From: CAZBME01 sp964645835
Lineage (GTDB): Bacteria; Desulfobacterota; Syntrophia; Syntrophales; UBA8958
Direction: 5' to 3'
DNA length: 64,000 nt
NCBI GenBank assembly: GCA_964645835.1
Contig: CAZYDG010000043.1
Coordinates: 1 to 64,000, forward strand
Both the position numbers and the translations under genes were made by a program. Within the stretch, counting starts at the first letter, position 1; each line of letters begins with the position of its first letter. Positions 28,214-37,574 of the stretch are shown piece after piece. The notes under the pieces are model-generated. The model saw only the letters and a list, made by a program, of their open reading frames with translations. It was not told the DNA's origin and made no database searches.

Positions 28214-29066
28214 CACCGTACCGGCTCATCTTTTCCTGAATCCGATCCTTGTTATTCGCAAAGGGCAGAGTGAAGGCCAGGCTCAGAAGGCGCCACCGGG
28301 CTTTCATGCGTTCCATTCGTCTGATCCGGGCGATTGTCTCAGGACGATAATGCTTTGTGTAAAACAGATATTCCGCCCGGACCTTTTTACGCCACTTCTC
28401 CGCTGAGACGGTTGTTCGTTCCGAATAACCACCCAGGTGTACTACGACTGCCTCTTCAATGAAGCCAATTTCCCATCCCGTCTTGCGGATTCGCAGGCAG
28501 AGGTCTTCATCTTCGCCGTAAAGGAAGAAATCCTCATCGAACCCGCCGATGCCATCGATAGCCTCCCGCCGGGCCACCATGGCGGCGCCGAGGACGCAGG
28601 CGATGGTTCCCTTCATGGGCGGCAGGTTTTTCTTGCCGTATTTCTCGCCGGGATAGCGATAGGAGATCGACTCCTGGAGGGAACCATCAGGGTTGAGAAT
28701 TTTGGGGCCGCCCAAGCCTACATGGGGGACTTTTCGCATATAAGCCAGGGAGCGCGTAAAGGTATCCGGCTTGACTTGTGTATCGGGGTTCAGAAAGAGG
28801 ATGAATTCACCGCGGCAATTGCGTAAAGCCTGGTTGTTGGCGGCGCTGAAGCCCCGATTTGATGTATTGGCGATCAGATGGACATCGGGGAAGCCCTGAC
28901 GGATAAAGTCGAGGGTTTGGTCGGTGGATGCATTATCGACAATATGGACCTCGAAGTCACAGCCCCGATTCCCGAAAACGGATTCGAGGCATGGGATGAT
29001 GAGGTCAGCCGTTTGATAGGTGACAATGATGACGGATATATCCATGGTATCAGGGATGCTTTTCAT
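28167..29066 (-). CDS. Glycosyltransferase family 2 (rhamnosyltransferase-like)
   Basis: A 299-residue GT-A enzyme. It begins MDISVIIVTYQTADLIIPCL, with VDNASTDQT, then NRGFSAANNQAL, the metal-binding LFLNPDTQV (DxD equivalent) and GGFDEDFFLYGEDEDLCLRI near the acceptor site. The overall pattern resembles WbbL-type rhamnosyltransferases, but the sugar is not determined by sequence alone. The start at 29066 has AAGGA 8 bases upstream; it overlaps the end of the GT4 gene by 17 bases. The 3' end overlaps the convergent SGNH gene. Confidence 0.85.
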   Translation of the reverse strand: MKSIPDTMDISVIIVTYQTADLIIPCLESVFGNRGCDFEVHIVDNASTDQTLDFIRQGFPDVHLIANTSNRGFSAANNQALRNCRGEFILFLNPDTQVKPDTFTRSLAYMRKVPHVGLGGPKILNPDGSLQESISYRYPGEKYGKKNLPPMKGTIACVLGAAMVARREAIDGIGGFDEDFFLYGEDEDLCLRIRKTGWEIGFIEEAVVVHLGGYSERTTVSAEKWRKKVRAEYLFYTKHYRPETIARIRRMERMKARWRLLSLAFTLPFANNKDRIQEKMSRYGVILEETRRVSSADRR

Positions 29067-30201
29067 GGAGCAATTCCTTATAAAGGGCTTCAACTTTCTT
29101 GACTGTTTCTTCCCAGGTACACTTTTGCGCAGTTTGAAAAGCCGCTTTGGCCATTATGGTTCGCTGCCGTTCGTCAAGAAGGATGGCCAGGCGGTTTGCG
29201 ATGGCGTCTGTGTCTGTCGGATCAGTGATGACGAAACCGGTTTCTCCTTCTTCGACCAGGTCTTTCGCGCCTACGTTGGCGCTGATGAGGACGGGCAGAG
29301 ACGCGGCCATGGCCTCGAGGATGACAAGGCCGAAGGTATCGAACTTGGAAAGCATGGCATAAAGGTCCCCTGCGGCGTAGATCTTTTCCAGGGCTCCCCG
29401 ATCGACGATACCTGTAAAAATGAGCCGCTCGGCAATGCCGAGTTTTTGGCTGAGGCGTTTATAGTGTGATTCATTGCCCTTCCCGGCGATGAGAAGCTTG
29501 ACCGGGGCCTGAGGATTTCCTTCGACGAATCGGCCCAATCCGGCCAGAACGGCGTCAAGACCCTTGATATCGAAATTCATGGATACAAAAAGGATTACGA
29601 TGTCTGCGGGACCTATACCGTAATGCCGGCGAACCTCTTCCCTGTCCCTTTCCGCCTGCACAGCAGTAGTCTCCCGGATTGTAATACCGGGATGAATGAT
29701 GGGAACCTTTTCAGGAGCCATTGGATATTCACGCAGGAAAATCTCTTTCGTCAGGCCTGAGACGGCTAGAAACCGTCGGCAGCCGCCTTCGACCATCTTC
29801 TTTTCTACCGCAATGGTCGCGCGATCAAAAAGGCTGGGTGTTTTTTTACGCCGGACATCGTCGATCCAGATGCGATGGGGGATGCCATGCATCGTGTAAA
29901 GGTCGGCCGAAAAAATCCTGTCGTGGCTGTGGATCAGATCGCAGGGAGTTGTCTCCAGGGCCTTTTGCACAAACCAGGCAAAACTGACGGTTGTGAGAAA
30001 CTTGGGAAATGTGATGATGGGGATTTTATGAAAATGAACGGATGGGCTCGACACCTGCCACGTATTGGCAAATACGTGCATCTCGTATGTGTCCCGTTGG
30101 GCGAAGCGTTCCGTCAGCTCCGCCGCGAATCCTTCAGCTCCGCCGACGAGACCGTATTTGGGGATGACTACGGCAATTTTATAAGGCTTTGTCGGTTTCA
30201 T
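29050..30201 (-). CDS. Glycosyltransferase family 4 (WaaG-like)
   Basis: A 383-residue GT-B enzyme. The N-terminal domain begins KIAVVIPKYGLVGGAEGFAA with the Gly-rich loop, then CDLIHSHDRIF. The C-terminal domain has LLIAGKGNESHY, FTGIVDRGALEKIYAAGDL and the nucleotide-sugar motif SKFDTFGLVILEAMAASLPV with both conserved Glu/Asp positions. It resembles WaaG and related retaining LPS core transferases. Its start overlaps the stop of the ligase gene by 4 bases (ATGA), so the three genes 31529-28167 form one coupled minus-strand operon. Confidence 0.85.
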   Translation of the reverse strand: MKPTKPYKIAVVIPKYGLVGGAEGFAAELTERFAQRDTYEMHVFANTWQVSSPSVHFHKIPIITFPKFLTTVSFAWFVQKALETTPCDLIHSHDRIFSADLYTMHGIPHRIWIDDVRRKKTPSLFDRATIAVEKKMVEGGCRRFLAVSGLTKEIFLREYPMAPEKVPIIHPGITIRETTAVQAERDREEVRRHYGIGPADIVILFVSMNFDIKGLDAVLAGLGRFVEGNPQAPVKLLIAGKGNESHYKRLSQKLGIAERLIFTGIVDRGALEKIYAAGDLYAMLSKFDTFGLVILEAMAASLPVLISANVGAKDLVEEGETGFVITDPTDTDAIANRLAILLDERQRTIMAKAAFQTAQKCTWEETVKKVEALYKELLHEKHP

Positions 30202-31529
30202 GGCTTAAATGTCTGGGTCGAAAATCCCAAAACGGTATTGGCCGTGCCATTTCCCGGAATTGGTGATTCGGGAACCGATTGGCTGCCATACGTGTTTACG
30301 GTAACGGGTTCCATCTTCCAGAGGATTGTGGCCATGGCGAAGATGATATAGAGGATCAGCGCCGGTGGCCCGTTCAGGGTATTCTCCAGCAGCCCCTGAA
30401 AAATAATAACGAAAAAGGCCGCCAGCGTGCACCGGCCCCAGTCCGCTAAAAATACATCCTGCCGTCTCTTAACGAGGTCCCATGCCATGCGCATGTAGAA
30501 AACCATGATGATGGCAAAGAGGCAAAGACCGATCCATCCTGTCCGGACAGCCACATCAATGACCATGTTGTGGGGCGCTCTAATCAGGAGGTTTTCGCGG
30601 TAGGCGGCGGGGACCCGGCGATTGTATTTTTCGAGGAAGGCGTCGTCGTGATAGGTCTGCATGCCGAAGCCGATCCCTGCTATGGGGTAATCTTTCGATA
30701 TCTCCATGTAGTTATACCATATGCCGATCCTGGGTTCCTGCGCCAGCCGCTCCACCATGGGTGTAAAGTATTGGGTTGTTACTTGAATAGTTCCGACGGT
30801 CAGGATAAACACCGACGTAAAAATGGCCAGTTTCTTTTTGTCGAAAGACAGAAACGACAACATACCGACGACAAAGGCGATAAAGGCCCCTTTGGATTGT
30901 GTGGCGAAAGTTGTCGCCATGAAGATGGCAATGAAAAAGACCGAGACAGCTTTTTGGCGCCAATCTCTGGCGCGGAGGAAGTGACAGGCGGATAGGACGG
31001 CGGCAAAAACGGTAATCGTAGGAATGATGTTTGTGGGCATCTCACTATACGTCATGAGGCCCAGCCTTTCTGTAAGTCTCTTACCCAGAACGATATAATA
31101 GTGTGTCATTATCCCGATGGAAAAAATGGCACTGGACAGGGTGATGAGCCATGTTAAGGCCGTAAAGCGAAACCGGGTCCGGAAGACGAAGATAACGAGA
31201 TAATAAAAGAGCATATATTTGATAAGGTGGGCATAGATGTCGTGGATGCTATTGGCTTGATTCAGGGCAAAAGGCAACCCAGCCAGGGTCCAGAAGATGA
31301 ACAAGCCGAAGGGGACTGTCAGCGGGCTTTTGAGAAATAGCCGGCTCTCCGGATGCCGGATCAGCAGATAGGCCAGAATGAGGAGGGAGAAATAAAAACC
31401 GATCTCGTGAACGGCCGTAATCTGTGGAAACGGATTAAAAAAAACCTGAATGGCCGTGAAAAAGAGCAGGGCCTGGCCGGCCAGGGCATCCGGTTCTCCG
31501 TGTATGAGTGATTGAAGTCGTAAAGTCAT
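30198..31529 (-). CDS. O-antigen ligase/polymerase family membrane protein
   Basis: A 443-residue protein with about 11-12 membrane helices and a large periplasmic loop at about 250-330. The loop contains RIGIWYNYMEISKDYPIAGI and APHNMVIDVAVRTGWIGL; the PHN motif with its conserved His is the mark of the WaaL/Wzy_C family. Members either ligate O-antigen to lipid A-core or polymerise repeat units. No other candidate lies in the window, so the exact role is open. The gene is first of the GT4-GT2 operon. The C-terminal about 30 residues after the last helix are Ser/Gly/Thr-rich. Confidence 0.8.
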   Translation of the reverse strand: MTLRLQSLIHGEPDALAGQALLFFTAIQVFFNPFPQITAVHEIGFYFSLLILAYLLIRHPESRLFLKSPLTVPFGLFIFWTLAGLPFALNQANSIHDIYAHLIKYMLFYYLVIFVFRTRFRFTALTWLITLSSAIFSIGIMTHYYIVLGKRLTERLGLMTYSEMPTNIIPTITVFAAVLSACHFLRARDWRQKAVSVFFIAIFMATTFATQSKGAFIAFVVGMLSFLSFDKKKLAIFTSVFILTVGTIQVTTQYFTPMVERLAQEPRIGIWYNYMEISKDYPIAGIGFGMQTYHDDAFLEKYNRRVPAAYRENLLIRAPHNMVIDVAVRTGWIGLCLFAIIMVFYMRMAWDLVKRRQDVFLADWGRCTLAAFFVIIFQGLLENTLNGPPALILYIIFAMATILWKMEPVTVNTYGSQSVPESPIPGNGTANTVLGFSTQTFKP

Positions 31530-31908
31530 TTATTGCCAATATCTTTAAGTAATTTTCTTGTAAATAGCAGAAGCTGTAATTCTTAAGATCAGCTGCCTAA
31601 CACAGTTTTGTATAGAATTCACCCTTTTAATACTTCGGCAACTATATAATGCAAGAATTGTCATTCCCGCGGAAGCGGGAATCCATTGTAACGGCTGGGT
31701 GCCGGATCAAGCCTGTCCTCGACTTGATCGGGGATCCGGCATGACGATCTTTGTCATGTTTAATCGCCTGTTTAATAATATAATTCAGACAAATGGTGAC
31801 AGGATTACGTAACCCTTGCCGTTGCGGCCTGCCATGCGGCTATAATTTCATTGACATGGGAGGGCCTTTTCCCTATACATCTGCTTACTAAACAAGGATA
31901 CATTTGGC
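31530..31908. other. Divergent intergenic region between the two O-antigen operons
   Basis: About 380 bases between the ligase gene (minus) and rfbG (plus). It holds the palindromic dispersed repeat at 31651-31755 and otherwise AT-rich sequence that must contain promoters in both directions. No ops-like motif of the kind seen at 40093 and 48515 is present here. Confidence 0.4.
31651..31755. repeat. Palindromic dispersed repeat (REP-like)
   Basis: Two nested hairpins: ATTCCCGCGGAAGCGGGAAT (31663-31682) and a longer arm GCCGGATCAAG...CTTGATC...GATCCGGC (31701-31740), flanked by GTCAT...ATGAC. The GTCATTCCCGC...GCGGGAATCCA layout is common in intergenic repeats of Desulfobacterota. A related but diverged element is at 46398-46510. 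Confidence 0.7.
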
Positions 31909-33018
31909 ATGTTTAATGACATCTATCGAAATAAACGCGTGCTTCTGACGGGGCATACGGGATTCAAGGGGGGATGGCTGGCCATTTGGCTCAAGGTATT
32001 GGGTGCTGAGGTCTTAGGCTATGCCCTTGATCCACCAAGTTCACCAAACCTCTGGACGGTAACCGCCCTGGAAGATCAGATCCGGCATATTCACGGTGAC
32101 GTCAGGGACTATAAAACCGTGGAATCAGTGTTTCAAGATTTCCGACCCGAATTCGTATTCCACCTGGCGGCACAGCCCCTGGTTCGCCTGTCTTATGAAG
32201 AGCCTAAGACGACCTTTGATACCAATGTCGGCGGGACTGTCAATGTCCTGGAAGCAGTCCGGCAAACGCCCGGCGTACGAGTCGTGGTTAATGTCACAAG
32301 TGATAAATGCTATGACAACAAGGAATGGATCTGGGGGTATCGGGAAAGCGACCCCCTGGGCGGCCACGATCCCTACAGCGCCTCCAAGGGATGCGCAGAA
32401 TTGGTCTTTCAAGCATATCTCAAGTCCTTCTATGCCAAGGCAGTGCCGGGTATCACGCCTATCGGTGCTGCGTCCGTCCGTGCGGGTAACGTGATCGGCG
32501 GCGGCGATTGGGGGAAAGACCGGCTCCTTCCCGATTGCATAAGAGCCCTTAGTACGAATGATCCCATATCCGTCCGTAATCCCCGTGCTGTCCGTCCCTG
32601 GCAGCATGTTCTGGAGCCCCTCCGGGGGTATTTGTTGCTTGGATCACGTTTGTGGGAACGGCCCGATGCCTATGCGGGATCATGGAACTTTGGCCCTGAA
32701 GGCCAAAGCCAGCTTCCCGTAAAAGATCTCGTGACCCGCTTGATCGCCCTATGGGGCCACGGGACATGGGAGGATCTCTCCGATCCCTCCGCACCCCATG
32801 AGGCGCATCTTTTGAAGCTGTGCTGCGATAAGGCCCATGGCGAGCTGGGGTGGCGGGGCGTGCTGACTATTGACGAATGTCTGGCCATGACGGCGGCATG
32901 GTACAAAACATATTATTCGGAGGCTGGGCCTGGGGACATGTATAGATTCTGCGTTGAGCAGATCCAGCGATACGAAGAAAAAGCTGTCGGCGCTTTCTGC
33001 GGATGTGACCGTGAGTGA
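31909..33018 (+). CDS. rfbG: CDP-glucose 4,6-dehydratase
   Basis: A 369-residue short-chain dehydrogenase that makes CDP-4-dehydro-6-deoxyglucose. It opens with KRVLLTGHTGFKGGWLAIWL, a version of the Rossmann GxxGxxG (GHTGFKG) that is diagnostic of RfbG. It continues FVFHLAAQPLVRLSYEEP, VNVTSDKCYDN and the catalytic YSASK. The next gene (rfbH) starts inside its last codons. It is the first gene of a CDP-dideoxyhexose operon (G-H-F-epimerase-reductase); rfbF for the first step is third. The order differs from the rfbF-G-H order of Salmonella. Confidence 0.95.
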   Translation: MFNDIYRNKRVLLTGHTGFKGGWLAIWLKVLGAEVLGYALDPPSSPNLWTVTALEDQIRHIHGDVRDYKTVESVFQDFRPEFVFHLAAQPLVRLSYEEPKTTFDTNVGGTVNVLEAVRQTPGVRVVVNVTSDKCYDNKEWIWGYRESDPLGGHDPYSASKGCAELVFQAYLKSFYAKAVPGITPIGAASVRAGNVIGGGDWGKDRLLPDCIRALSTNDPISVRNPRAVRPWQHVLEPLRGYLLLGSRLWERPDAYAGSWNFGPEGQSQLPVKDLVTRLIALWGHGTWEDLSDPSAPHEAHLLKLCCDKAHGELGWRGVLTIDECLAMTAAWYKTYYSEAGPGDMYRFCVEQIQRYEEKAVGAFCGCDRE

Positions 33019-34324
33019 AACCCTCCGATCGAAGATACTGAATCTTGTCCGGGCGTATCATGATGAGCGATTTGCCCCGAAGGAATTTGTCCCCGGCAAG
33101 GACCTGGTTCATTACGCGGGCAGGGTCTTCGATGCCGAGGAACTGGTTTATCTTGTCGATGCGAGCCTGGACTTTTTCCTGACGGCCAACCGCTACGCCG
33201 ACCGGTTCGAGAAGGACCTCGCCGCCTATCTCGGGATGGATCATGCCCTTCTTGTCAATTCAGGCTCTTCAGCGAACTTGATCGCCCTGACGGCTTTGAC
33301 ATCGCCTTTACTTCGCGATCGCCGCCTCCGGCCCGGTGATGAGGTTCTGACCGTGGCTTGCGGATTTCCCACTACTCTGAACCCTATCCTCCAGAACAAT
33401 TTGATCCCCGTCTTTGTCGATGTCGGTCTTGGAGATTATACGGCGATTCCCGAAAGATTGGCCGAGGCGGTTACAGGAAACACCAAGGCGATTATGATGG
33501 CACACACGATGGGCGTCCCCTTCGATCTGGATGCCGTTATGGACTTGGTCCGGAAGCACAGGCTGTGGCTTATCGAGGATAATTGCGATGCCTTGGGGTC
33601 CACCTACCGGGGGCGTCTTACGGGAACCTTCGGTCATCTGTCCACATTTTCTTTCTATCCCGCACACCACATTACCCTTGGCGAAGGCGGGGCTGTTGCA
33701 ACCGGCGACGATGAGCTGGCAAGGATCGCCTGCTCCCTGCGCGACTGGGGTCGTGATTGCCGGTGCGGCAGTGGTCAGAACAACATTTGCGGCAAGCGCT
33801 TCAACCAGCAGTTCGGGAGTCTCCCCTTCGGTTACGATCACAAGTACGTCTACAGCCACATCGGCTACAATCTTAAGGCCACAGAAATGCAGGCTGGCGT
33901 CGGTTGCGCCCAGCTGTCGAAATTGGGACGGTTTGTCGAAAGGCGCCGGGAAAACTTCCGCAAACTGAAGGAGATCCTTAACCCCTATGAGAAATTACTC
34001 ATCCTGCCGGAGGGGACACCCGGGAGCGACCCCTCGTGGTTCGGCTTCGTTCTGACCGTCAGGGACGGCGCAGGCTTTTCCCGGAACGACTTGACGATGT
34101 TTCTGGAGGCAAACCGCATCGAGACGCGGAACCTTTTCAGCGGCAATCTGCTGTGCCATCCCGCCTATCAGGGAATCACCTGCCGGCTCCACGGCGATTT
34201 GGCCAATACGGATATCGTCATGAACCGTACCTTTTTTCTCGGCGTCTACCCGGGGATGGAAGACGCCCATCTGGACCATATCCGAAATACATTTTCCCGA
34301 TTCATGGAGGGCGAGAGGCTTTGA
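33011..34324 (+). CDS. rfbH: CDP-4-dehydro-6-deoxyglucose 3-dehydrase (E1)
   Basis: A 437-residue PMP- and Fe-S-dependent enzyme of the DegT fold. The lysine that normally binds PLP is replaced by His in SFYPAHHITLGEGG, as expected for RfbH/E1. The region DWGRDCRCGSGQNNICGKR contains the Cys residues of the [2Fe-2S] site. It removes the C3 hydroxyl during 3,6-dideoxyhexose formation, normally with a separate reductase (RfbI/E3) that is not in this window. The start is taken as GTG 33011, overlapping the rfbG stop; the frame is open further upstream to 32954, but that part is not conserved. rfbF starts on its stop (ATGA). Confidence 0.93.
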   Translation: MSETLRSKILNLVRAYHDERFAPKEFVPGKDLVHYAGRVFDAEELVYLVDASLDFFLTANRYADRFEKDLAAYLGMDHALLVNSGSSANLIALTALTSPLLRDRRLRPGDEVLTVACGFPTTLNPILQNNLIPVFVDVGLGDYTAIPERLAEAVTGNTKAIMMAHTMGVPFDLDAVMDLVRKHRLWLIEDNCDALGSTYRGRLTGTFGHLSTFSFYPAHHITLGEGGAVATGDDELARIACSLRDWGRDCRCGSGQNNICGKRFNQQFGSLPFGYDHKYVYSHIGYNLKATEMQAGVGCAQLSKLGRFVERRRENFRKLKEILNPYEKLLILPEGTPGSDPSWFGFVLTVRDGAGFSRNDLTMFLEANRIETRNLFSGNLLCHPAYQGITCRLHGDLANTDIVMNRTFFLGVYPGMEDAHLDHIRNTFSRFMEGERL

Positions 34325-35112
34325 TGGAGGACTATACGAAATATCCGGTTGTGATTTTATGCGGCGGCATGGGAACGCGCCTGTCCGAGCTGACGGAGAT
34401 ACGTCCCAAACCGATGATCGAAATAGGTGACCAGCCTGTTCTTTGGCATATCATGAAGACCTATGCCACCTTCGGCTTCAGGGAGTTTGTCCTGGCCCTG
34501 GGCTATAAAGGGGAATTCATTAAAGATTATTTTATTAACTATCGGTGCCGGGCTCATAGTCTGACCATTCAATTGGGAACGGGCGATGTAACCATGCATG
34601 GCGGGGAGTGTGAGGACTGGACCGTCCATCTTCTGGATACGGGGGGTCGGACGCTGACGGGGGGGCGTGTGAAACGGGCCGCCCAATTCATCGGTGACCG
34701 TCCGTTTCTCCTGACATACGGTGATGGCGTCTGCAACCTGGACATCCTCGATTTGATCGCCATGCACCGGCGTCAGGGCAAACTGGCCACAGTCACCGCC
34801 GTGCGCCCTCCGGCACGTTTCGGCGGTATCTCCTTCGATGGGGAACTGGTGGCGTCTTTCGAGGAAAAACCGCAGATCGGCGAAGGCTGGATCAATGGCG
34901 GCTATTTTGTCCTCGAACCGGCCGTGGCAGACTATATCGAGGGGGACGATACCATATGGGAACGCGAACCCATGGAAAGACTGGCTGCAGAATGGCAATT
35001 GTCGGCCTATCGTCACGACGGTTTCTGGCAGTGTATGGATACCCTGCGCGATGTTCAACTCCTGGAGGCCCTGTGGCGAAAAGAAGAGGCCCCCTGGAAG
35101 AATTGGACCTGA
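34324..35112 (+). CDS. rfbF: Glucose-1-phosphate cytidylyltransferase
   Basis: A 262-residue nucleotidyltransferase making CDP-glucose from CTP and glucose-1-phosphate. It opens VVILCGGMGTRLSELTEIRP with the nucleotide-binding GGxGTR loop and KPMIEIGDQPVLWHIMKTY. FLLTYGDGVCNLDI is the family's metal/product loop. RPPARFGGISFDGE and the WQCMDTLRD segment are typical of RfbF. The ATG overlaps the rfbH TGA, so the two are coupled. It supplies the substrate of rfbG. Confidence 0.95.
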   Translation: MEDYTKYPVVILCGGMGTRLSELTEIRPKPMIEIGDQPVLWHIMKTYATFGFREFVLALGYKGEFIKDYFINYRCRAHSLTIQLGTGDVTMHGGECEDWTVHLLDTGGRTLTGGRVKRAAQFIGDRPFLLTYGDGVCNLDILDLIAMHRRQGKLATVTAVRPPARFGGISFDGELVASFEEKPQIGEGWINGGYFVLEPAVADYIEGDDTIWEREPMERLAAEWQLSAYRHDGFWQCMDTLRDVQLLEALWRKEEAPWKNWT

Positions 35113-35118
35113 CCCGCC

Positions 35119-35694
35119 ATGGATATCCGCATCACTCAGACACCTCTGCCGGGCTGCTTTCTGATCAGGCTACCTGAACAAAAAGATATCCGGGGGCGAT
35201 TCGTTAAGCTGTTTAATGAAGACACATTCCGGGATAATGGCCTGGAAACGGCATTTCCCGAGGTCTTTTTTTCCGTTTCCCGCAAAGGCGTCTTAAGGGG
35301 ACTCCATTTTCAGACACCCCCCTGGGATCATGTGAAGCTTGTCTGTTGCCTGGACGGCCATATCCTGGATGCGGTAGTCGATCTACGTTGCGGCTCGCCT
35401 ATGTACGGGCGTTTTGCTACATTCGAACTCTCAGCCAATGAGGCTGCCATGCTCTATATCCCTTCCGGCATGGCCCATGGCTATTACGTAAGGAGTGAGA
35501 CGGCCATGGTTTTTTATCAGGTTTCGAAGCCCTATGCGCCGGATCATGACAAAGGGATCCTTTGGTGTTCCGCGGGAATCCCCTGGCCCTCCGCCGTGCC
35601 TGTCCTTTCGGCGCGGGACGAATTGTTGCCTGCGCTGGAACAATTTGACAATCCTTTCAAATTTACCGATCAATTTATGGATCAGGGAGGCTGA
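35119..35694 (+). CDS. RmlC-like nucleotide-sugar epimerase
   Basis: A 191-residue cupin of the dTDP-4-dehydrorhamnose 3,5-epimerase family. RGLHFQTPPWDHVKLV carries the catalytic His, AVVDLRCGSPMYG the Asp of the His-Asp dyad, and IPSGMAHGYYV the late conserved loop. It sits between rfbF and a reductase in a CDP-sugar operon and no dTDP-glucose dehydratase is nearby, so the substrate is more likely a CDP-4-keto-3,6-dideoxyhexose. This would match the AscE-type C5 epimerase of ascarylose synthesis. Assignment of the substrate is inference. Confidence 0.8.
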   Translation: MDIRITQTPLPGCFLIRLPEQKDIRGRFVKLFNEDTFRDNGLETAFPEVFFSVSRKGVLRGLHFQTPPWDHVKLVCCLDGHILDAVVDLRCGSPMYGRFATFELSANEAAMLYIPSGMAHGYYVRSETAMVFYQVSKPYAPDHDKGILWCSAGIPWPSAVPVLSARDELLPALEQFDNPFKFTDQFMDQGG

Positions 35695-35699
35695 TCGAG

Positions 35700-36602
35700 A
35701 TGTTGCCACGATGCGCTTTTGTAACAGGGGCGGCGGGTTTCATCGGTTCCCGTCTTACCCGCCGACTGGTCAGTGAGGGCTGGACCGTCCATTGCATGAT
35801 CAAGGAGGCGCCTGATTCCGCCATCCTCGCCGATCTGGCCGGGAGGATCCATATCCATGTCCGTGACGGCTCGACGGGGCAACTATGCCGCATTTTCGAA
35901 AACGCAAAGCCTGATTGTGTTTTCCACCTTGCGTCACTTTTTCTTGCGGATCACGGACCGGAAGATGTTCCGGAGCTGATCGAAAGCAATCTCTCTTTTC
36001 CGGCCTCCCTTCTCGACGCGATGGCGCGGTGTGGCATAAACCGTCTGGTCAACACAGGGACATCATGGCAGTATGACGAAAGGGGAGCGGTTCAACCGGT
36101 AAACCTGTATGCTGCCACCAAGGAAGCCTTTGAAGACATAATCCGTTATTATGTTGATGCTCACGGTTTGAAGGTTGTTACCCTTGTCCTTTACGATACT
36201 TACGGGCCCGGCGACCCCCGCCGGAAACTGGTTAACCTTCTCCTGGGGCTGCTTCAGTCGGAAGAGCCCCTCTTCATGTCTCCGGGTGAGCAACGTATCG
36301 ATCTGGTTCATGTAAACGATGTCATAGAGGCCTTTCGCACCGCCTCCGAGCTTTTGCTAACCGGCAGGGAAGGGGACCATGGGCATTATGCCGTGACATC
36401 TGGCGATTTCCTCAGTCTCAAAGAGATTGTCGCCTTGTTTGAAGCGGCTGCCGGTCGGAAATTGAATGTTCAGTTCGGCAAGCGGCCCTACCGGACACGG
36501 GAGGTCATGAACCCCTGGCATGGGCTGGAGGTTCTGCCCGGCTGGCGTCCCACGTTCACACTGGCGACCGGGTTTGCCGATATGCTGGCAAAAGGGAAAT
36601 GA
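35700..36602 (+). CDS. NAD(P)-dependent sugar reductase (CDP-abequose/ascarylose synthase-like)
   Basis: A 300-residue extended SDR. The cofactor loop is VTGAAGFIGSRL, the active site NTGTSWQ...NLYAATKEAFEDII (YxxxK at about 136-140), followed by LYDTYGPGDPR. The NLYAATK--FEDI string is like the 4-ketoreductases that finish 3,6-dideoxyhexoses (RfbJ, RfbS, AscF). It follows the epimerase by 5 bases. A role as terminal reductase of the CDP-dideoxyhexose path is the best guess; the stereochemical product cannot be read from the sequence. Confidence 0.8.
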   Translation: MLPRCAFVTGAAGFIGSRLTRRLVSEGWTVHCMIKEAPDSAILADLAGRIHIHVRDGSTGQLCRIFENAKPDCVFHLASLFLADHGPEDVPELIESNLSFPASLLDAMARCGINRLVNTGTSWQYDERGAVQPVNLYAATKEAFEDIIRYYVDAHGLKVVTLVLYDTYGPGDPRRKLVNLLLGLLQSEEPLFMSPGEQRIDLVHVNDVIEAFRTASELLLTGREGDHGHYAVTSGDFLSLKEIVALFEAAAGRKLNVQFGKRPYRTREVMNPWHGLEVLPGWRPTFTLATGFADMLAKGK

Positions 36603-36605
36603 AGC

Positions 36606-37574
36606 ATGACGTTTACGCTCGTCCTGGTAGTTTATGACCCTTATGACCGTTTTTCCCATCCCCGTGCCCTTCCGGCGGCCATAGAGAGCATTTTTACGCT
36701 CGAAGGCGATGTGGATGTCGTTCTGGTCAATAACACGGATCCCGCTCAGGCGCCCCTTACATCGGAATATTTAAAAAGGTTGCCGGAAAAATATCCCCGT
36801 ATCCGGTTGATCGAACTGGATCGTAATTACGGCTGCAGCGGCGGTTTCAACCGAGGCATCCGAGCCCTTGACAACCCTGGCGATATCCTGGTCTATATGT
36901 CCTGCGACGCCTTGATTGTGGATCCGAAGGTACTCTTGAAGATGGGCGCGGTCTTCGGAAAGCATAAAAAAATAGGGGCTTTGCATCCCCTGAGTATATA
37001 CGAGGATTCCAATGAGGCCAACGTCAGCCGCAACTGGTCTTTCCAGGCCTTCCTGAAGGTTCTGGACGAGACGGGAGAAGATTTGAAGCATCTGCCCGCT
37101 GAACCGGAAGGGGCCATTGCTGCCATCCTCGAAGATATTGGCCGGGAAAAGCCGGGAGCCATGCGGGTTCCTTTGTCCCAGTTGCCGCTTACTTTTTATG
37201 CTGTCAGAAAGGCCTTATTCCTTGAACTGAAGGGCTTTAACGAGGAATTTATTGCCGGATGGGAAAACATAGATTTTGCTCTTCGGATGTACAAACTAGG
37301 TTACAAATCGGCGATTATGAAGGATGCCTTTGTTTTTCACCGGCGTCTTCTTTTCCGCGCTCTGGGCCAGGCGGGGCAGAATCAGCAGATCCTTCTCAAC
37401 GACGTCCGGGCCGGGGAGGCTGTGTGGAACCGTCTGTGGGGCGGTGTTCCACACGCCGATGTGTTTCGGGACCTCCGGCATGGCAAGTTATTACATCGGG
37501 GCCTGTTGCGACCGGTACGATTATTGACGCAATCGATGAAGAGACATTTGCGCGGAAGCCACCATGAGAGATAA
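36606..37574 (+). CDS. Glycosyltransferase family 2
   Basis: A 322-residue GT-A enzyme. The N-terminus is FTLVLVVYDPYDRFSHPRAL, then VVLVNNTDP, NYGCSGGFNRGIRA, the metal-binding VYMSCDALIVD and GFNEEFIAGWENIDFALRMY. The chain has an insertion between 145 and 190 (LPAEPEGAIAAILEDIG), which is unusual for small GT2s. It starts 3 bases after the reductase stop and overlaps the next GT2 by 11 bases, so it is in the same operon. It may transfer the dideoxyhexose made by the five genes before it, an inference from position only. Confidence 0.8.
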   Translation: MTFTLVLVVYDPYDRFSHPRALPAAIESIFTLEGDVDVVLVNNTDPAQAPLTSEYLKRLPEKYPRIRLIELDRNYGCSGGFNRGIRALDNPGDILVYMSCDALIVDPKVLLKMGAVFGKHKKIGALHPLSIYEDSNEANVSRNWSFQAFLKVLDETGEDLKHLPAEPEGAIAAILEDIGREKPGAMRVPLSQLPLTFYAVRKALFLELKGFNEEFIAGWENIDFALRMYKLGYKSAIMKDAFVFHRRLLFRALGQAGQNQQILLNDVRAGEAVWNRLWGGVPHADVFRDLRHGKLLHRGLLRPVRLLTQSMKRHLRGSHHER

